From: JAHFUA01 sp963733935 | Lineage (GTDB): Bacteria; Acidobacteriota; Terriglobia; Terriglobales; Acidobacteriaceae | Assembly (NCBI GenBank): GCA_963733935.1 | Contig: CAVTEQ010000011.1 | Location: forward strand, 1-64,000 | DNA: 64,000 nucleotides | Direction: 5' to 3' | In this document: positions 35,702 through 43,081 of the stretch, in pieces | How the letters are laid out: each line of letters begins with the position of its first letter | Numbering within the stretch: position 1 is the stretch's first letter | Translations under genes and position numbers: made by a program | Notes under the pieces: generated by a model | What the model was told of the DNA's origin: nothing | The model's input: only the letters and a program-made list of their open reading frames with translations | The model's database searches: none

Positions 35702-36676
35702 TCAGTAGTGGTAGATCGCAGCGGACACCGCGGCGGACACCGTGGTGGGAATAAACCAGGTCGCAAAGGTTTTGCTGCCGCTCGAGGGAACAACGAGAAC
35801 ATCTTGGGGCCGCATCCCAATGTCCTCTGCTTTTCCCTCGAGTATCTGCTTGATGTTGACGGCGATCTCCTGTCGCTTCAGCTCCCCCGGAGCATTGCGA
35901 ACGATCCTCGCCTTCGCCGGCTTTGCCGTACGCTCCAGTCCACCCGCCAGCGACAGCGCGTTGAGAACAGAGAGTTGTCGCCCGCCGAGAGCGAATGCAC
36001 CTGCGCGCTTCACGTCGCCGACGACGTAAATCATGCTGGAGTTTGCCTCGGAAACGGAGATAACGTCGTTTGGCTTGATCTCGATATTTGCCGCCGGGTT
36101 CTTTCCTCCAAGTATCTCCTGCACGTTCAATTCAGCTACGCTGAACTGTCCGCTGGGGTCGATCGTGGCATTGGGTAGCGGGATGTCGCCGTTTTCCCGG
36201 CGGCGTGTGACCGTGAGGTTTGAGCCCGCGGTGTCGCGAGGGCCGCCGGCCATCGAGAGGACTTCGTAGAGCGTCTTCCGGCCTTGCAGTTGGACCACTC
36301 CCGGCTTGTTGACTGCACCGAAAACCGAGACCGGGTGGCTCCGACTCTCGACCACCGTCACCGAGACCTGCGGTTCCCGCAGGTATTCCCGGAGTCGGGT
36401 GTTCAACTCGGTTTCGAATTGCTCGACGGTCAGGCCGCCCGCCTTGACTCGTCCGATCAGCGGCAGCGTGAGGTTGCCGTTGGTTCCGATGAGCATGGGC
36501 TTGTCGGAAATCTCCGGGGCGTCGATCGCACGGATCACAATCTGGTCATCCGGCCCGAGGACATAGCCAGAATCGGGTTGCGCAGCGGTCTGCGCTGGCT
36601 GCTGGGCGCCCGCGCAAAGGGCAGCCAGCAGCACCATGAAACATCCCGCTGCGGTTTTCTTCAATGCGCTCTTCAT
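35702..36676 (-). CDS. Polysaccharide export protein, Wza family (SLBB domains)
   Basis: 324 aa. A signal peptide MKSALKKTAAGCFMVLLAALCAGA is followed by QQPAQ; a lipobox is not obvious. The Poly_export domain begins at YVLGPDDQIVIRAIDAPEIS. Two SLBB-like repeats follow: PVSVFGAVNKPGVVQL...LSMAGGPRDTAG and IYVVGDVKRAGAFAL...LSLAGGLERTA. It forms the outer-membrane/periplasmic export channel with the Wzc-type protein encoded 7 nt downstream. The C-terminus ends TVSAAVSAAIYHY. Start ATG 36676 has AGGAG 8 nt upstream, and a 226-nt leader separates it from the NusG-like gene. Confidence 0.9.
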   Translation of the reverse strand: MKSALKKTAAGCFMVLLAALCAGAQQPAQTAAQPDSGYVLGPDDQIVIRAIDAPEISDKPMLIGTNGNLTLPLIGRVKAGGLTVEQFETELNTRLREYLREPQVSVTVVESRSHPVSVFGAVNKPGVVQLQGRKTLYEVLSMAGGPRDTAGSNLTVTRRRENGDIPLPNATIDPSGQFSVAELNVQEILGGKNPAANIEIKPNDVISVSEANSSMIYVVGDVKRAGAFALGGRQLSVLNALSLAGGLERTAKPAKARIVRNAPGELKRQEIAVNIKQILEGKAEDIGMRPQDVLVVPSSGSKTFATWFIPTTVSAAVSAAIYHY

Positions 36677-36902
36677 GCTGCTTCTCCTGATGACCGACCT
36701 CAGCGGGAAGCCGTGAGAGGTCTCTCCCCGCCAGTCACTTGACTCGGCATTGAGTCCTTGGACTATCCCTTGGAGTCCACGAATGGCTGTCGCCAGCTGT
36801 CGCCAATGATTACCGGCGGCGCCATTGCCAACGCGCCACCCCGGGACGGGGCGCCGGGCTAAATCGCAACGCGGTCACCGCGCAAGGGGGGAGGGCGCGC
36901 GG
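36677..36902 (-). promoter_or_regulatory. 226-nt leader between the NusG-like gene and wza
   Basis: This gap is noncoding on both strands. On the minus strand it holds a GC-rich hairpin candidate (GGCGCCCCGTCCC... with a distal GGCGCC), a direct repeat TGGCGACAGC/TGGCGACAGC, two CAAGG repeats separated by GATAGTC, and a small GAGAG/CTCTC palindrome close to the wza Shine-Dalgarno. Its location right after a NusG-paralogue gene and before the exopolysaccharide operon is where an antiterminator-loading RNA element would be expected. That role is inference. Confidence 0.35.
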
Positions 36903-37475
36903 TCAGATAGCTTCTACGTCGTAGCCGTCAATACGGACGATCAGCGATCGTTGGATCGCTTCAATGGAAACCACCAGGCTGTGATCCTTGTTCTCGGAAA
37001 TCAGGACTCCTTCCAGCCCGTCCAGGCAGCCACCGCGGATTCGAACCTTCTGCCCGATTTTGAGGAAGGGGTGCGCTCTACAGGAGATCTCGTTGGCGAG
37101 GAGGCGCCGCACGTCCTCGAGCTGCTGCTCCGGAACAGGAACTGGGGAGCCGTTCATCATCACAAATCCGTTTACCCCAACGGTCTGGAGGACTCGCAGC
37201 AGATGAGCCGGAGAATCCGAGACGCGGACAAAACCGTAGCCGGCAAACAGCGGCACTTGGACAATCTGGCGTCGGTCGCTCCAGCGATGGATCTCCTTCA
37301 CCAGGGGCAGGAAGGTCTCGATCCCTTTGTTTTGCAGCTGAGTGGCAGCTTTCTGCTCGAAGCGGCAGCGCGTCTGGATCGCGTACCAGCAAGCTTCTTC
37401 CGCCGTGTTCTCGACGAAAGGTACGCGCGGCTCAACTGCCCACTCTACTCGTGCTGTCGACATAGCTCCGCCCAT
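36903..37475 (-). CDS. NusG-like operon-specific transcription antiterminator (RfaH/LoaP/UpxY type)
   Basis: 190 aa. The NGN domain starts ACWYAIQTRCRFEQKAATQLQNKGIETFLPL and holds VPLFAGYGFVRVS, the hallmark strand of NusG paralogues. A KOW domain follows: FLKIGQKVRIRGGCLDGLEGVLI at about 130-155. It is shorter and more divergent than housekeeping NusG and is the first gene before the polysaccharide genes, as in RfaH-, LoaP- and UpxY-controlled loci. It probably binds RNA polymerase to suppress termination over the roughly 26-kb operon. ATG 37475 has AGGAT upstream; the ATG at 37463 is an alternative. Confidence 0.85.
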   Translation of the reverse strand: MGGAMSTARVEWAVEPRVPFVENTAEEACWYAIQTRCRFEQKAATQLQNKGIETFLPLVKEIHRWSDRRQIVQVPLFAGYGFVRVSDSPAHLLRVLQTVGVNGFVMMNGSPVPVPEQQLEDVRRLLANEISCRAHPFLKIGQKVRIRGGCLDGLEGVLISENKDHSLVVSIEAIQRSLIVRIDGYDVEAI

Positions 37476-37613
37476 TTAGTCACATCCTGATTCCCCAAAA
37501 ATTTTGTTCTCCCAGTTTCCGCCGACGAGTCGTCTACTGACTTCCACCTGCAGCTTCCGGTACAGCCTCTCCGGAATCGGACATACAAGTTATCCAAAAG
37601 AGCGGTTTAGCCG

Positions 37614-37961
37614 TCACTGAACCCTCCTTGAACCGAGAACGGTAGCGGCATCGGAACTTTCGGTTTGGAACACCACGGCGGCAGCGAAGCCTGACTCCTT
37701 GGCTCCTCGTGCGCTTGTCCTAACTACGGTGCCTTCCCCGTGCAACTGCGCTGCTCGGGCTGTCCCAGTCACTGCGGGCAGGTGCACGTCCAACTCCACA
37801 CGCCGGCCGACGAGAGGCAACTCGTTCGCAAGGATGAACACACCTCGGTCGCAGATGTTGAGTGTGATCCCCTGCGCTTCCTGCAATGTTCCATCGGCAC
37901 GCTCCCACCAATAAAAGGCAGGCGCACTTACAAGGTAGCGTGTGGATTTTCGAAGCTCCAT
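37614..37961 (-). CDS. PilZ domain protein
   Basis: 115 aa from ATG 37961, beginning MELRKSTRYLVSAPAFYWWE. The RKSTRY motif is the RxxxR c-di-GMP motif. The segment TLNICDRGVFILANELPLVGRRVELDVHLP holds the (D/N)xSxxG-like turn, here N-I-C-D-R-G with Cys in place of Ser. The C-terminus continues the PilZ beta-barrel (GTVVRTSARG...FAAAVVF). The frame is open further upstream, but that extension is not family-like. It lies directly before the NusG-like gene in the same direction, so c-di-GMP may be sensed at the head of the exopolysaccharide operon (inference). Confidence 0.75.
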   Translation of the reverse strand: MELRKSTRYLVSAPAFYWWERADGTLQEAQGITLNICDRGVFILANELPLVGRRVELDVHLPAVTGTARAAQLHGEGTVVRTSARGAKESGFAAAVVFQTESSDAATVLGSRRVQ

Positions 37962-38132
37962 CAGTACCCCCGTGCACTCCTTAGTAGTTGTGATTGGGCT
38001 CGACAAGGGGTCCGCCTCCGCTAACACAGCCGAAACCCTACCCGCCCGGGACCATTTGCACAATGGACGCGATGTCTCTCAACCTCTTATCTCAGTACGT
38101 GAGTGCGCAGGTCCATGAGAACATTCCCTTAA

Positions 38133-38156
38133 CGGGTGAGAACACCTTCTCACCCG
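38133..38156. promoter_or_regulatory. Perfect 10-bp inverted repeat, candidate operator
   Basis: CGGGTGAGAA and TTCTCACCCG are perfectly complementary around the 4-nt centre CACC. No T-run follows on either strand, so it is not a typical terminator. Being in the divergent promoter region beside a LuxR-type regulator, it could be that regulator's binding site, although the 24-bp length and centre differ from classical 20-bp lux boxes. Confidence 0.4.
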
Positions 38157-38333
38157 AAACGGCACTGCAAAAAAAGGCAGGGGTGTTCAATTTTGACCAT
38201 ACTGGGCATCGCTTCCGAAGGTTACAATTGCCCCCGTTCTTGGGGGCGAAGGAGCGCCGGATGGCGGCGCAAGTTTGGGAGCAACATATCCACGCCGCCC
38301 GACATCCAAGCTTGCAGCGTAATAGGCCAATCG

Positions 38334-38364
38334 GCTCCTCAACAGGCTCCTCAACAGGTTCCTC
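38334..38364. repeat. Short 12-bp tandem repeat
   Basis: GCTCCTCAACAG is repeated twice head to tail (38334-38345, 38346-38357), followed by a partial degenerate third unit GTTCCTC. The block is flanked by AATAGGCC on both sides. It lies about 30 bp before the Shine-Dalgarno of the LuxR-type gene. Confidence 0.6.
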
Positions 38365-38402
38365 GGCTCTTCAATAGGCCCAAAACAATCTGGAGGTTCG
38401 AC

Positions 38403-39146
38403 GTGCGACTCTCCCGCCAGCCCGGGAAAAAGCCGATACCGATAATCGTCGCCGACGCTAACGTGATGGCTTCCCGTTTCGTTTGCGCGGAACTCAAGAG
38501 ACACTCGGAGTTCGACTTGGTTGGCTGCGCCGCTACCGTGCGGGAACTGCTCGAGTTGTTCAAGCGCCGCAAAGCGGAGGTAGCTTTAATTAGCGCTACC
38601 CTGCAGGACGGTTCGTTGAGCGGCCTGGCCATCTTCCCGCAGCTCCGAGAGAAATACCCGGACGTTCGTCTGATCCTGATGATCGACCACCCGGACCAGG
38701 AGCTGGTGGTGGAGGCATTTCGGGGAGGCGCCAGGGGCATTTTCACCTGCTACGAGTCCCAGTTCGATGTCCTCTGCAAGTGTATTTCCTGTGTGCACGA
38801 CGGCCAGGTTTGGGCCAATGCGCGGCAGCTAGACTGCTTAGTCGATGCGGTGGCGCAAGTGCCTACCGTACGTCTCATTAATGCCAAAGGCTTCAACCTT
38901 TTGAGCAAGCGGGAGGAGGAGGTGGCGCGGCTGGTCGCCGAAGGCTTGAATAACCACGACATCGCACAGCAGCTGCGTCTGAGCGACCACACGGTAAAGA
39001 ACCACCTGTTTCACATCTTCGACAAGCTTGGGATCTCCAGCCGGGTAGAACTAGTGTTGTACGCGGTGAGCAACTCCAAGCGGCCACCGGCGTCGACTCT
39101 CGCTGACGATCCGCCGCTCGCCATGGCCGCCAACTCCAGAACCTGA
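38403..39146 (+). CDS. LuxR/NarL-type regulator with degenerate receiver domain
   Basis: 247 aa. The start is GTG 38403, with GGAGG 6 nt upstream. Residues 11-135 fold like a receiver: IPIIVADAN is strand 1, and VALISATLQDGS occupies the phospho-acceptor strand but has Ser64 where Asp is required. The conserved Lys region reads GARGIFTCYES, without the Lys. It therefore cannot be phosphorylated in the usual way and is a pseudo-receiver. The C-terminal LuxR helix-turn-helix at about 175-235 is intact: LSKREEEVARLVAEGLNNHDIAQQLRLSDHTVKNHLFHIFDKLG. No kinase is adjacent. It is divergent from the exopolysaccharide operon and may control it (inference). Confidence 0.83.
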   Translation: MRLSRQPGKKPIPIIVADANVMASRFVCAELKRHSEFDLVGCAATVRELLELFKRRKAEVALISATLQDGSLSGLAIFPQLREKYPDVRLILMIDHPDQELVVEAFRGGARGIFTCYESQFDVLCKCISCVHDGQVWANARQLDCLVDAVAQVPTVRLINAKGFNLLSKREEEVARLVAEGLNNHDIAQQLRLSDHTVKNHLFHIFDKLGISSRVELVLYAVSNSKRPPASTLADDPPLAMAANSRT

Positions 39147-39210
39147 TTCCGGATCTAGACAGTGATGTTAGCGGGATTCTACGGATGTGACATTCTCACG
39201 GGGGAGGAAC

Positions 39211-39738
39211 TCATTCGAGGCCATTGCGAATGTCGCGATGCTTGATCATCGTTATCTGTCGCACGATACCAAGACCGAACACAGCAAGCCCGATCACCGC
39301 CCACCCGAGGCTGATAACACCGCGTGCGTAGGATAGTCCTATGAGCGTCTCCACCCCGGCGCAGATGCAGAGCAGGGTGATGTGCCAGCCTATGGCTGCC
39401 TTAATTCCTGCCTGTTGAACCATCACGAGGATGTACCAGTCCTCACTTCGCAGCGCTCTTAGAGCATCTTGCCACTCATGTTCCCGTCCCAGTTTGGCGT
39501 CGTGCTCGTACGCCAGGCGGAGCAACCGAGCGATCTTCGCCTCATAGGCGTCGGTGTCGTACTCGCTGTCAAAGTTCTCGACGGCCTGAATGCCTGCTGC
39601 CGAAACCGAACCTTCCGAGAAGTTGAGCATCCGCTTCTCAAGATCGGAAAGCGAGACACCCTCGCTATCCGCCTGTCTTAGCACTTTCGAAATTAATAAC
39701 TGTTTGGCGGACTCCGCGGGTTGAGATGCTGACGGCAC
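39211..39738 (-). CDS. Hypothetical two-helix membrane protein
   Basis: 175 aa. Residues 1-105 are soluble, helical and acidic, including SVSAAGIQAVENFDSEYDTDAYEAKIARLLRLAYEHD. Two hydrophobic helices at about 113-135 (AIGWHITLLCICAGVETLIGL) and 140-160 (VISLGWAVIGLAVFGLGIV) end in a short basic tail. No known family is recognised. The sequence looks coding with a natural amino-acid mix. It is a single gene, convergent with the LuxR-type regulator (64-nt gap). Confidence 0.62.
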   Translation of the reverse strand: MPSASQPAESAKQLLISKVLRQADSEGVSLSDLEKRMLNFSEGSVSAAGIQAVENFDSEYDTDAYEAKIARLLRLAYEHDAKLGREHEWQDALRALRSEDWYILVMVQQAGIKAAIGWHITLLCICAGVETLIGLSYARGVISLGWAVIGLAVFGLGIVRQITMIKHRDIRNGLE

Positions 39739-39874
39739 CTGCGGATTTTATCCTGACCTACTTAGCTCTCGGGGGATTCGAGGCTCAGCACCCCGGTCCC
39801 GAACCAGTGTAAGCGCGAAGGCAACGCTGCCCACGATCCCAAGGGCGCGTCCCTGGCGGTAAGAACAGATTTGC

Positions 39875-39880
39875 TACCAT
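39875..39880 (+). promoter_or_regulatory. -10-like hexamer TACCAT before the EamA gene
   Basis: TGCTACCAT has an extended -10 look (TG-n-TANNNT) and ends 8 nt before the ATG at 39889. The spacing would give a leaderless or nearly leaderless transcript. Confidence 0.35.
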
Positions 39881-39888
39881 CGCGGGGC

Positions 39889-40824
39889 ATGAATGCCTCC
39901 GCGGCACCGACGGGTTTCTCCTCACCGAAGCACTACCTGGCCTATGGCACTCTTTGCCTGTTGTGGGGGAGCACCTGGATTGCCGTGCGGGTGCTGGTGC
40001 GGGATGTGCCGCCGTTCCGGGCAGCGGCAATCCGCTTTGTGCTGGCGGCGGCATTGCTGGGCATCGCCGGCGCGGCGCTGAAGTTGCGACTTCCGCATTC
40101 CGCCCGCGAGTGGCGCAACCAGGTGATACTCGGCATCACCATGATGGCCATTCCCTATGGCGCTGTGTTCTGGGCCGAGCAGTACATCAATGCCTCGCTG
40201 ACCGCGCTTCTGTTTGCCTCGTTTCCGCTGGTGGTGGCGATCTGGAGTCCCTTCTTGACGGGACTGGCAGTGCCTCGGCGCGCGCTGCTCGGCATCGTCG
40301 TTGGATTTGGCGGAATGGCCGTCCTCTTCTTCCAGGGCGTCCCGTACTCGCGGCTGGGGCGCCTCAGCGCCCTGGCCGTGCTGGCCGGTGTGGCTTCGGC
40401 CGCCTGGGCAACCGTCACTGCCAAGCGCGAAGGCTCCACCACGAATCCGCTGGTCAGCACCGGCCTGCAGATGGCCGTGGCGGCGGTCTTGACCGCGGCC
40501 GCCAGCCTCACCTTCGAACGTGGTCAGGAATCGCATTGGACGGTTGCATCGCTGTCGATGCTCTTGCTGCTCGCGATATTCGGATCGGCGGTGGCGTTTT
40601 CCCTCTATTACTGGCTGCTGCGCGACATCGCGGCCTACCAGCTAGGGACAATCGATCTGGTCGTACCGCTGGTTGCGACCCTGGAAGGAGCGCTGCTGCT
40701 GGGGGAGATCATCCCACCGCTGATGATCGCCGCCATGGTGGTCGTACTGGCTTCGGTGCTGGTAGTGATCCGCAGCGAGGGCCCCGAACAGGCCGATTCC
40801 CTCTCTGGGCGGATTGAGACCTGA
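39889..40824 (+). CDS. EamA (DMT) family transporter
   Basis: 311 aa with ten hydrophobic helices in two EamA repeats. The first repeat opens LAYGTLCLLWGSTWIAVRVLVRDVPPFRAAAIRF, with the W-G-x-x-(F/W) motif. The second contains the late signature IDLVVPLVATLEGALLLGE. Members export amino acids, nucleotides or other metabolites at the inner membrane; the substrate cannot be predicted. ATG 39889 was chosen over an ATG six codons upstream because the proposed -10 hexamer lies between them. The next gene on the same strand starts 88 nt downstream. Confidence 0.85.
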   Translation: MNASAAPTGFSSPKHYLAYGTLCLLWGSTWIAVRVLVRDVPPFRAAAIRFVLAAALLGIAGAALKLRLPHSAREWRNQVILGITMMAIPYGAVFWAEQYINASLTALLFASFPLVVAIWSPFLTGLAVPRRALLGIVVGFGGMAVLFFQGVPYSRLGRLSALAVLAGVASAAWATVTAKREGSTTNPLVSTGLQMAVAAVLTAAASLTFERGQESHWTVASLSMLLLLAIFGSAVAFSLYYWLLRDIAAYQLGTIDLVVPLVATLEGALLLGEIIPPLMIAAMVVVLASVLVVIRSEGPEQADSLSGRIET

Positions 40825-40911
40825 AGCCGAGATGCTGGGACGCAGGATCGGCCCCCCCATCCTGCCCGGCAATTCACCTGAAGCGCGCGGGCGCTGCCGG
40901 CATCGAAAGAG

Positions 40912-41730
40912 ATGGTGCTCATCCCAAAAGGTCGTTCGCCGAAAGTGATTTTTGTGCTGCTGGTGTGCGCCGCCGTCGGATTCGCAGAGGGCGCGAGTTC
41001 CGAGTCGGCGGCGGCGGAGCAGGAACTGTTTCGCATGATCAATCACGAGCGCGCTCAGGCCGGGGTTGCGGAATTGCAGTGGAACGAGTGGCTGGCGCAG
41101 GCGGCGCGCAAGCATGCGGAGGAGATGGCGCGGCGCGGCCAGCTTGCGCACCAGTTCCCGGGTGAGCCCGGCCTGCGCGAGCGGATCGCGGCTACCAAGT
41201 TGCGCTTCAACGCCTCGGCGGAAAACGTCGCCTTCGGGCCAACCCCGGCTGGAATCACCGACGACTGGATGCATTCTCCCGGCCACCGCGCCAACATCCT
41301 TGATGGCCAATACAACGCGATCGGCGTGGCCGTGGCCCGACGCGGCGATGAGCTGTATGCGGTCACGGACTTCGCGCACAGTGTTCCGAACCTTTCGGCC
41401 AGCGAACTGGAAGATGCGGTCGCCTCCGCCATCAATCAGGCCAGGAAAGCGCGCAGTCTTCCCGCATTGCCGCGCCGCCAGGACCCCACGCTTCGGCAGT
41501 TTGCCTGTGAGATGGCGAAGAACGACCGCCTGGACACCAGCGCAATTCTTGGCCGCGGGAACGTCAGCGCCAGCCTGGCTTTCACCGATCCCGACCCGGC
41601 GAAGTTTGGCTCTCACTTTCGAGATGTGGCGAACGTTGCAACTTCCAAGGCCTTCGCCGTTGGCGCCTGCTACGCCCGCAGTGACACCTACGTTGAAGGG
41701 ACCAACTGGGTGGTGGTCGCGTTCTATTGA
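40912..41730 (+). CDS. Secreted CAP-domain (SCP/PR-1-like) protein
   Basis: 272 aa. N-terminal signal peptide (KVIFVLLVCAAVGFAEGA). The CAP domain at about 38-160 has NHERAQAGVAELQWNEWLAQAARKHAEEMARRGQLAHQFPGEPGLRERI, then AENVAFGPTPAG and HSPGHRANILDGQYNAIGVAV. The His and Glu residues of the CAP cavity (for example H in LAHQ and E in AENV) are present. The C-terminal 110 residues are an extra domain with no recognised family. Bacterial CAP proteins are exported and of uncertain function. It is probably independent of the flanking genes. Confidence 0.82.
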   Translation: MVLIPKGRSPKVIFVLLVCAAVGFAEGASSESAAAEQELFRMINHERAQAGVAELQWNEWLAQAARKHAEEMARRGQLAHQFPGEPGLRERIAATKLRFNASAENVAFGPTPAGITDDWMHSPGHRANILDGQYNAIGVAVARRGDELYAVTDFAHSVPNLSASELEDAVASAINQARKARSLPALPRRQDPTLRQFACEMAKNDRLDTSAILGRGNVSASLAFTDPDPAKFGSHFRDVANVATSKAFAVGACYARSDTYVEGTNWVVVAFY

Positions 41731-41759
41731 TCGCCGGGATTCACGGCGATCCTCCGTGC

Positions 41760-41765
41760 TACCCT
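41760..41765 (+). promoter_or_regulatory. -10-like hexamer TACCCT before the DUF72 gene
   Basis: CGTGCTACCCT ends 7 nt before ATG 41773 and has the TGcTAnnnT extended -10 look shared with the element before the EamA gene. There is no Shine-Dalgarno, so this is a possible leaderless start. Confidence 0.3.
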
Positions 41766-41772
41766 GCCGCGG

Positions 41773-42667
41773 ATGGGTGAAGTGCGCATCGGCACCGCCG
41801 GCTGGTCATACAAGGACTGGGAAGGGATCGTCTATCCCGCTCGTCTCAAGAGGGAGCAACATCCTGCCGAATACCTGGCGCAATACTTTGACGTGATCGA
41901 GATCAACACATCGTTTTATGGTCCGCTGAGGCCGGAAGTGGCGAAGCTGTGGTGTCGCAAGGTGGCGGCCGTCAATCCTGAGTTCCAGTTCACGGCCAAG
42001 CTTTACAAGGCATTCACGCACGCGCCCGGGGGAGCGGTACAACCGACCTCGGCGGCCACGCTCTCGCCCACCGAAAAGGACGAGCTGCGACGTCAAAGAA
42101 GGGCTGGCGCCGCTGGCAGAAACCGGAAAGCTAGGCGCGCTGCTCTTGCAGTTCCCGATCTCGTTCAAGAACACACCGCCGAACCGCGACTACCTCAGCG
42201 AAGTGCTGCGGCGCTTCCAGGAATATCCGCGAGTGATCGAAGTGCGGCACGCAAGCTGGAACAGCGAAGAGATTTTGCACTCATTTGCGGAGAAGGGTGT
42301 CAGCTTCTGCAACATCGATCAGCCGCTGCTGGGACGCGCCATCGCGCCCACCACCCACGCCACCGCCGCCGTCGGATACGTGCGCCTGCACGGGCGCAAT
42401 TACGAGCAGTGGTTCGAACACGAAAAGCCGCACGACCGCTACAACTATCTTTACAGCGAAGGCGAGCTCGCCAAGTGGAAGCCGCGTATTGAGGCGATTG
42501 CGAGCAAGACCGAGGTCACATTCGTGATTGCCAACAATCATTTCGAAGGCAAAGCGGCAGTGAACGGGCTGCAGTTGAGGCACATGCTGACCGGCCGCAA
42601 GGTGAAGGCGCCGCCGACGCTGGTGGAGCGCTATCCCGAGCTGCGGGAGATCAGCGAGATCGCCTAG
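41773..42667 (+). pseudogene. DUF72 family protein broken by one frameshift
   Basis: The first frame encodes GTAGWSYKDWEGIVYPARLK and FTAKLYKAFTHAPGG up to about 42095. The rest of the family sequence continues in the +1 frame: DVKEGLAPLAETGKLGALLLQFP, VIEVRHASW, YVRLHGRN and IANNHFEGKAAVNGLQLRHML, ending at 42667. Near 42091-42095 (CGACGTCAAAG) either one extra base or two missing bases explains the shift; CGTTTCAAAG, giving R-F-K-E, is the expected family wording. DUF72 proteins are TIM-barrel proteins of unknown activity. Both halves are well conserved, so an indel error or very recent decay is likely. Confidence 0.8.
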
Positions 42668-42671
42668 TTAT

Positions 42672-42733
42672 GATTGTCATCCCGAGCGAAGCGCGCGCGA
42701 GCTTGCGAGCGCGGCGCGAGTCGAGGGACCTTG
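42672..42733. repeat. Partial copy of the TGTCATCCTGAGCG-type intergenic repeat
   Basis: It begins attgtcatcccgagcgaagcg, one base away from the arm of the palindrome at 44345-44436, and continues into a GC-rich hairpin (GCGCGCGAGC around TT) and gagggacc. Only one arm is present. It lies between the DUF72 gene and a 37-codon gene. Confidence 0.55.
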
Positions 42734-42855
42734 CGTTTCAAAAGTCACGGAACATTTCTCCGCCCCCCGCCGTACCTCTGATTGCAGTGGGAAATAAGCG
42801 TTGCTAACCACGGGGCGCGTTCCACGTCAAAAGAGAAGAAAGCGAGAGGTGGATC

Positions 42856-42969
42856 ATGGGACCGAAATACAACGAACTGATGGACAACATGGCATTTCGC
42901 GTGTCGCTAAACGTGGCAGTGTTTGCGGTGTGGCTGGTGGCGGCGTTTACGCTGCTCAAGCTGGCCTGA
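42856..42969 (+). CDS. Small single-helix membrane protein, 37 aa
   Basis: ATG 42856 to TGA 42969. The product begins MGPKYNELMDNMAFRVSLNV and continues into a hydrophobic helix (VFAVWLVAAFTLLKLA). GAGAGG lies 7 nt upstream, a good Shine-Dalgarno. A short polar N-terminus followed by one helix to the very end is the usual form of small membrane-complex subunits or regulators. No family is recognised. It stands alone, convergent with ispG, with a palindromic hairpin between them. Confidence 0.55.
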   Translation: MGPKYNELMDNMAFRVSLNVAVFAVWLVAAFTLLKLA

Positions 42970-42998
42970 TGGCCGCTTATCCCAATTCGGAAGAACAG

Positions 42999-43058
42999 GT
43001 GAAGGGGCACGGCTTCAACCGCAGCCTGTGCGCCGCGTTTGAAGGCGTGCCCCTTCAC
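42999..43058. repeat. Long hairpin / palindromic element between convergent genes
   Basis: The 20-nt arms GTGAAGGGGCACGGCTTCAA (42999-43018) and its complement at 43039-43058 differ at one position and enclose a 20-nt loop. It sits between the 37-aa gene (+) and ispG (-) and could act as a bidirectional transcription barrier or be a REP-like mobile repeat. No T-run is next to it. Confidence 0.6.
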
Positions 43059-43081
43059 AAATCCGTTTGTAAATCTAGGCG

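Larger units (their letters stand above)
37962..38402. other. 441-bp divergent intergenic region (PilZ / LuxR-type regulator)
   Basis: This region separates the minus-strand PilZ-NusG-exopolysaccharide series from the plus-strand regulator and should contain both promoters. It holds a perfect inverted repeat at 38133-38156, two TGAGAACA direct repeats about 20 bp apart (the second lies in the left arm of the inverted repeat), an A-run (caaaaaaaagg type) near 38170 and 12-bp tandem repeats at 38334-38357. An open frame continuing upstream of the regulator from 38136 has no coding character and is not called. Confidence 0.5.

Noticed and set aside
38136..38402. N-terminal extension of the LuxR-type regulator to an ATG at 38136
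   Set aside because: The extension is not receiver-like, covers hairpins and tandem repeats, and a much better start (GGAGG, GTG 38403) lies at the domain border.
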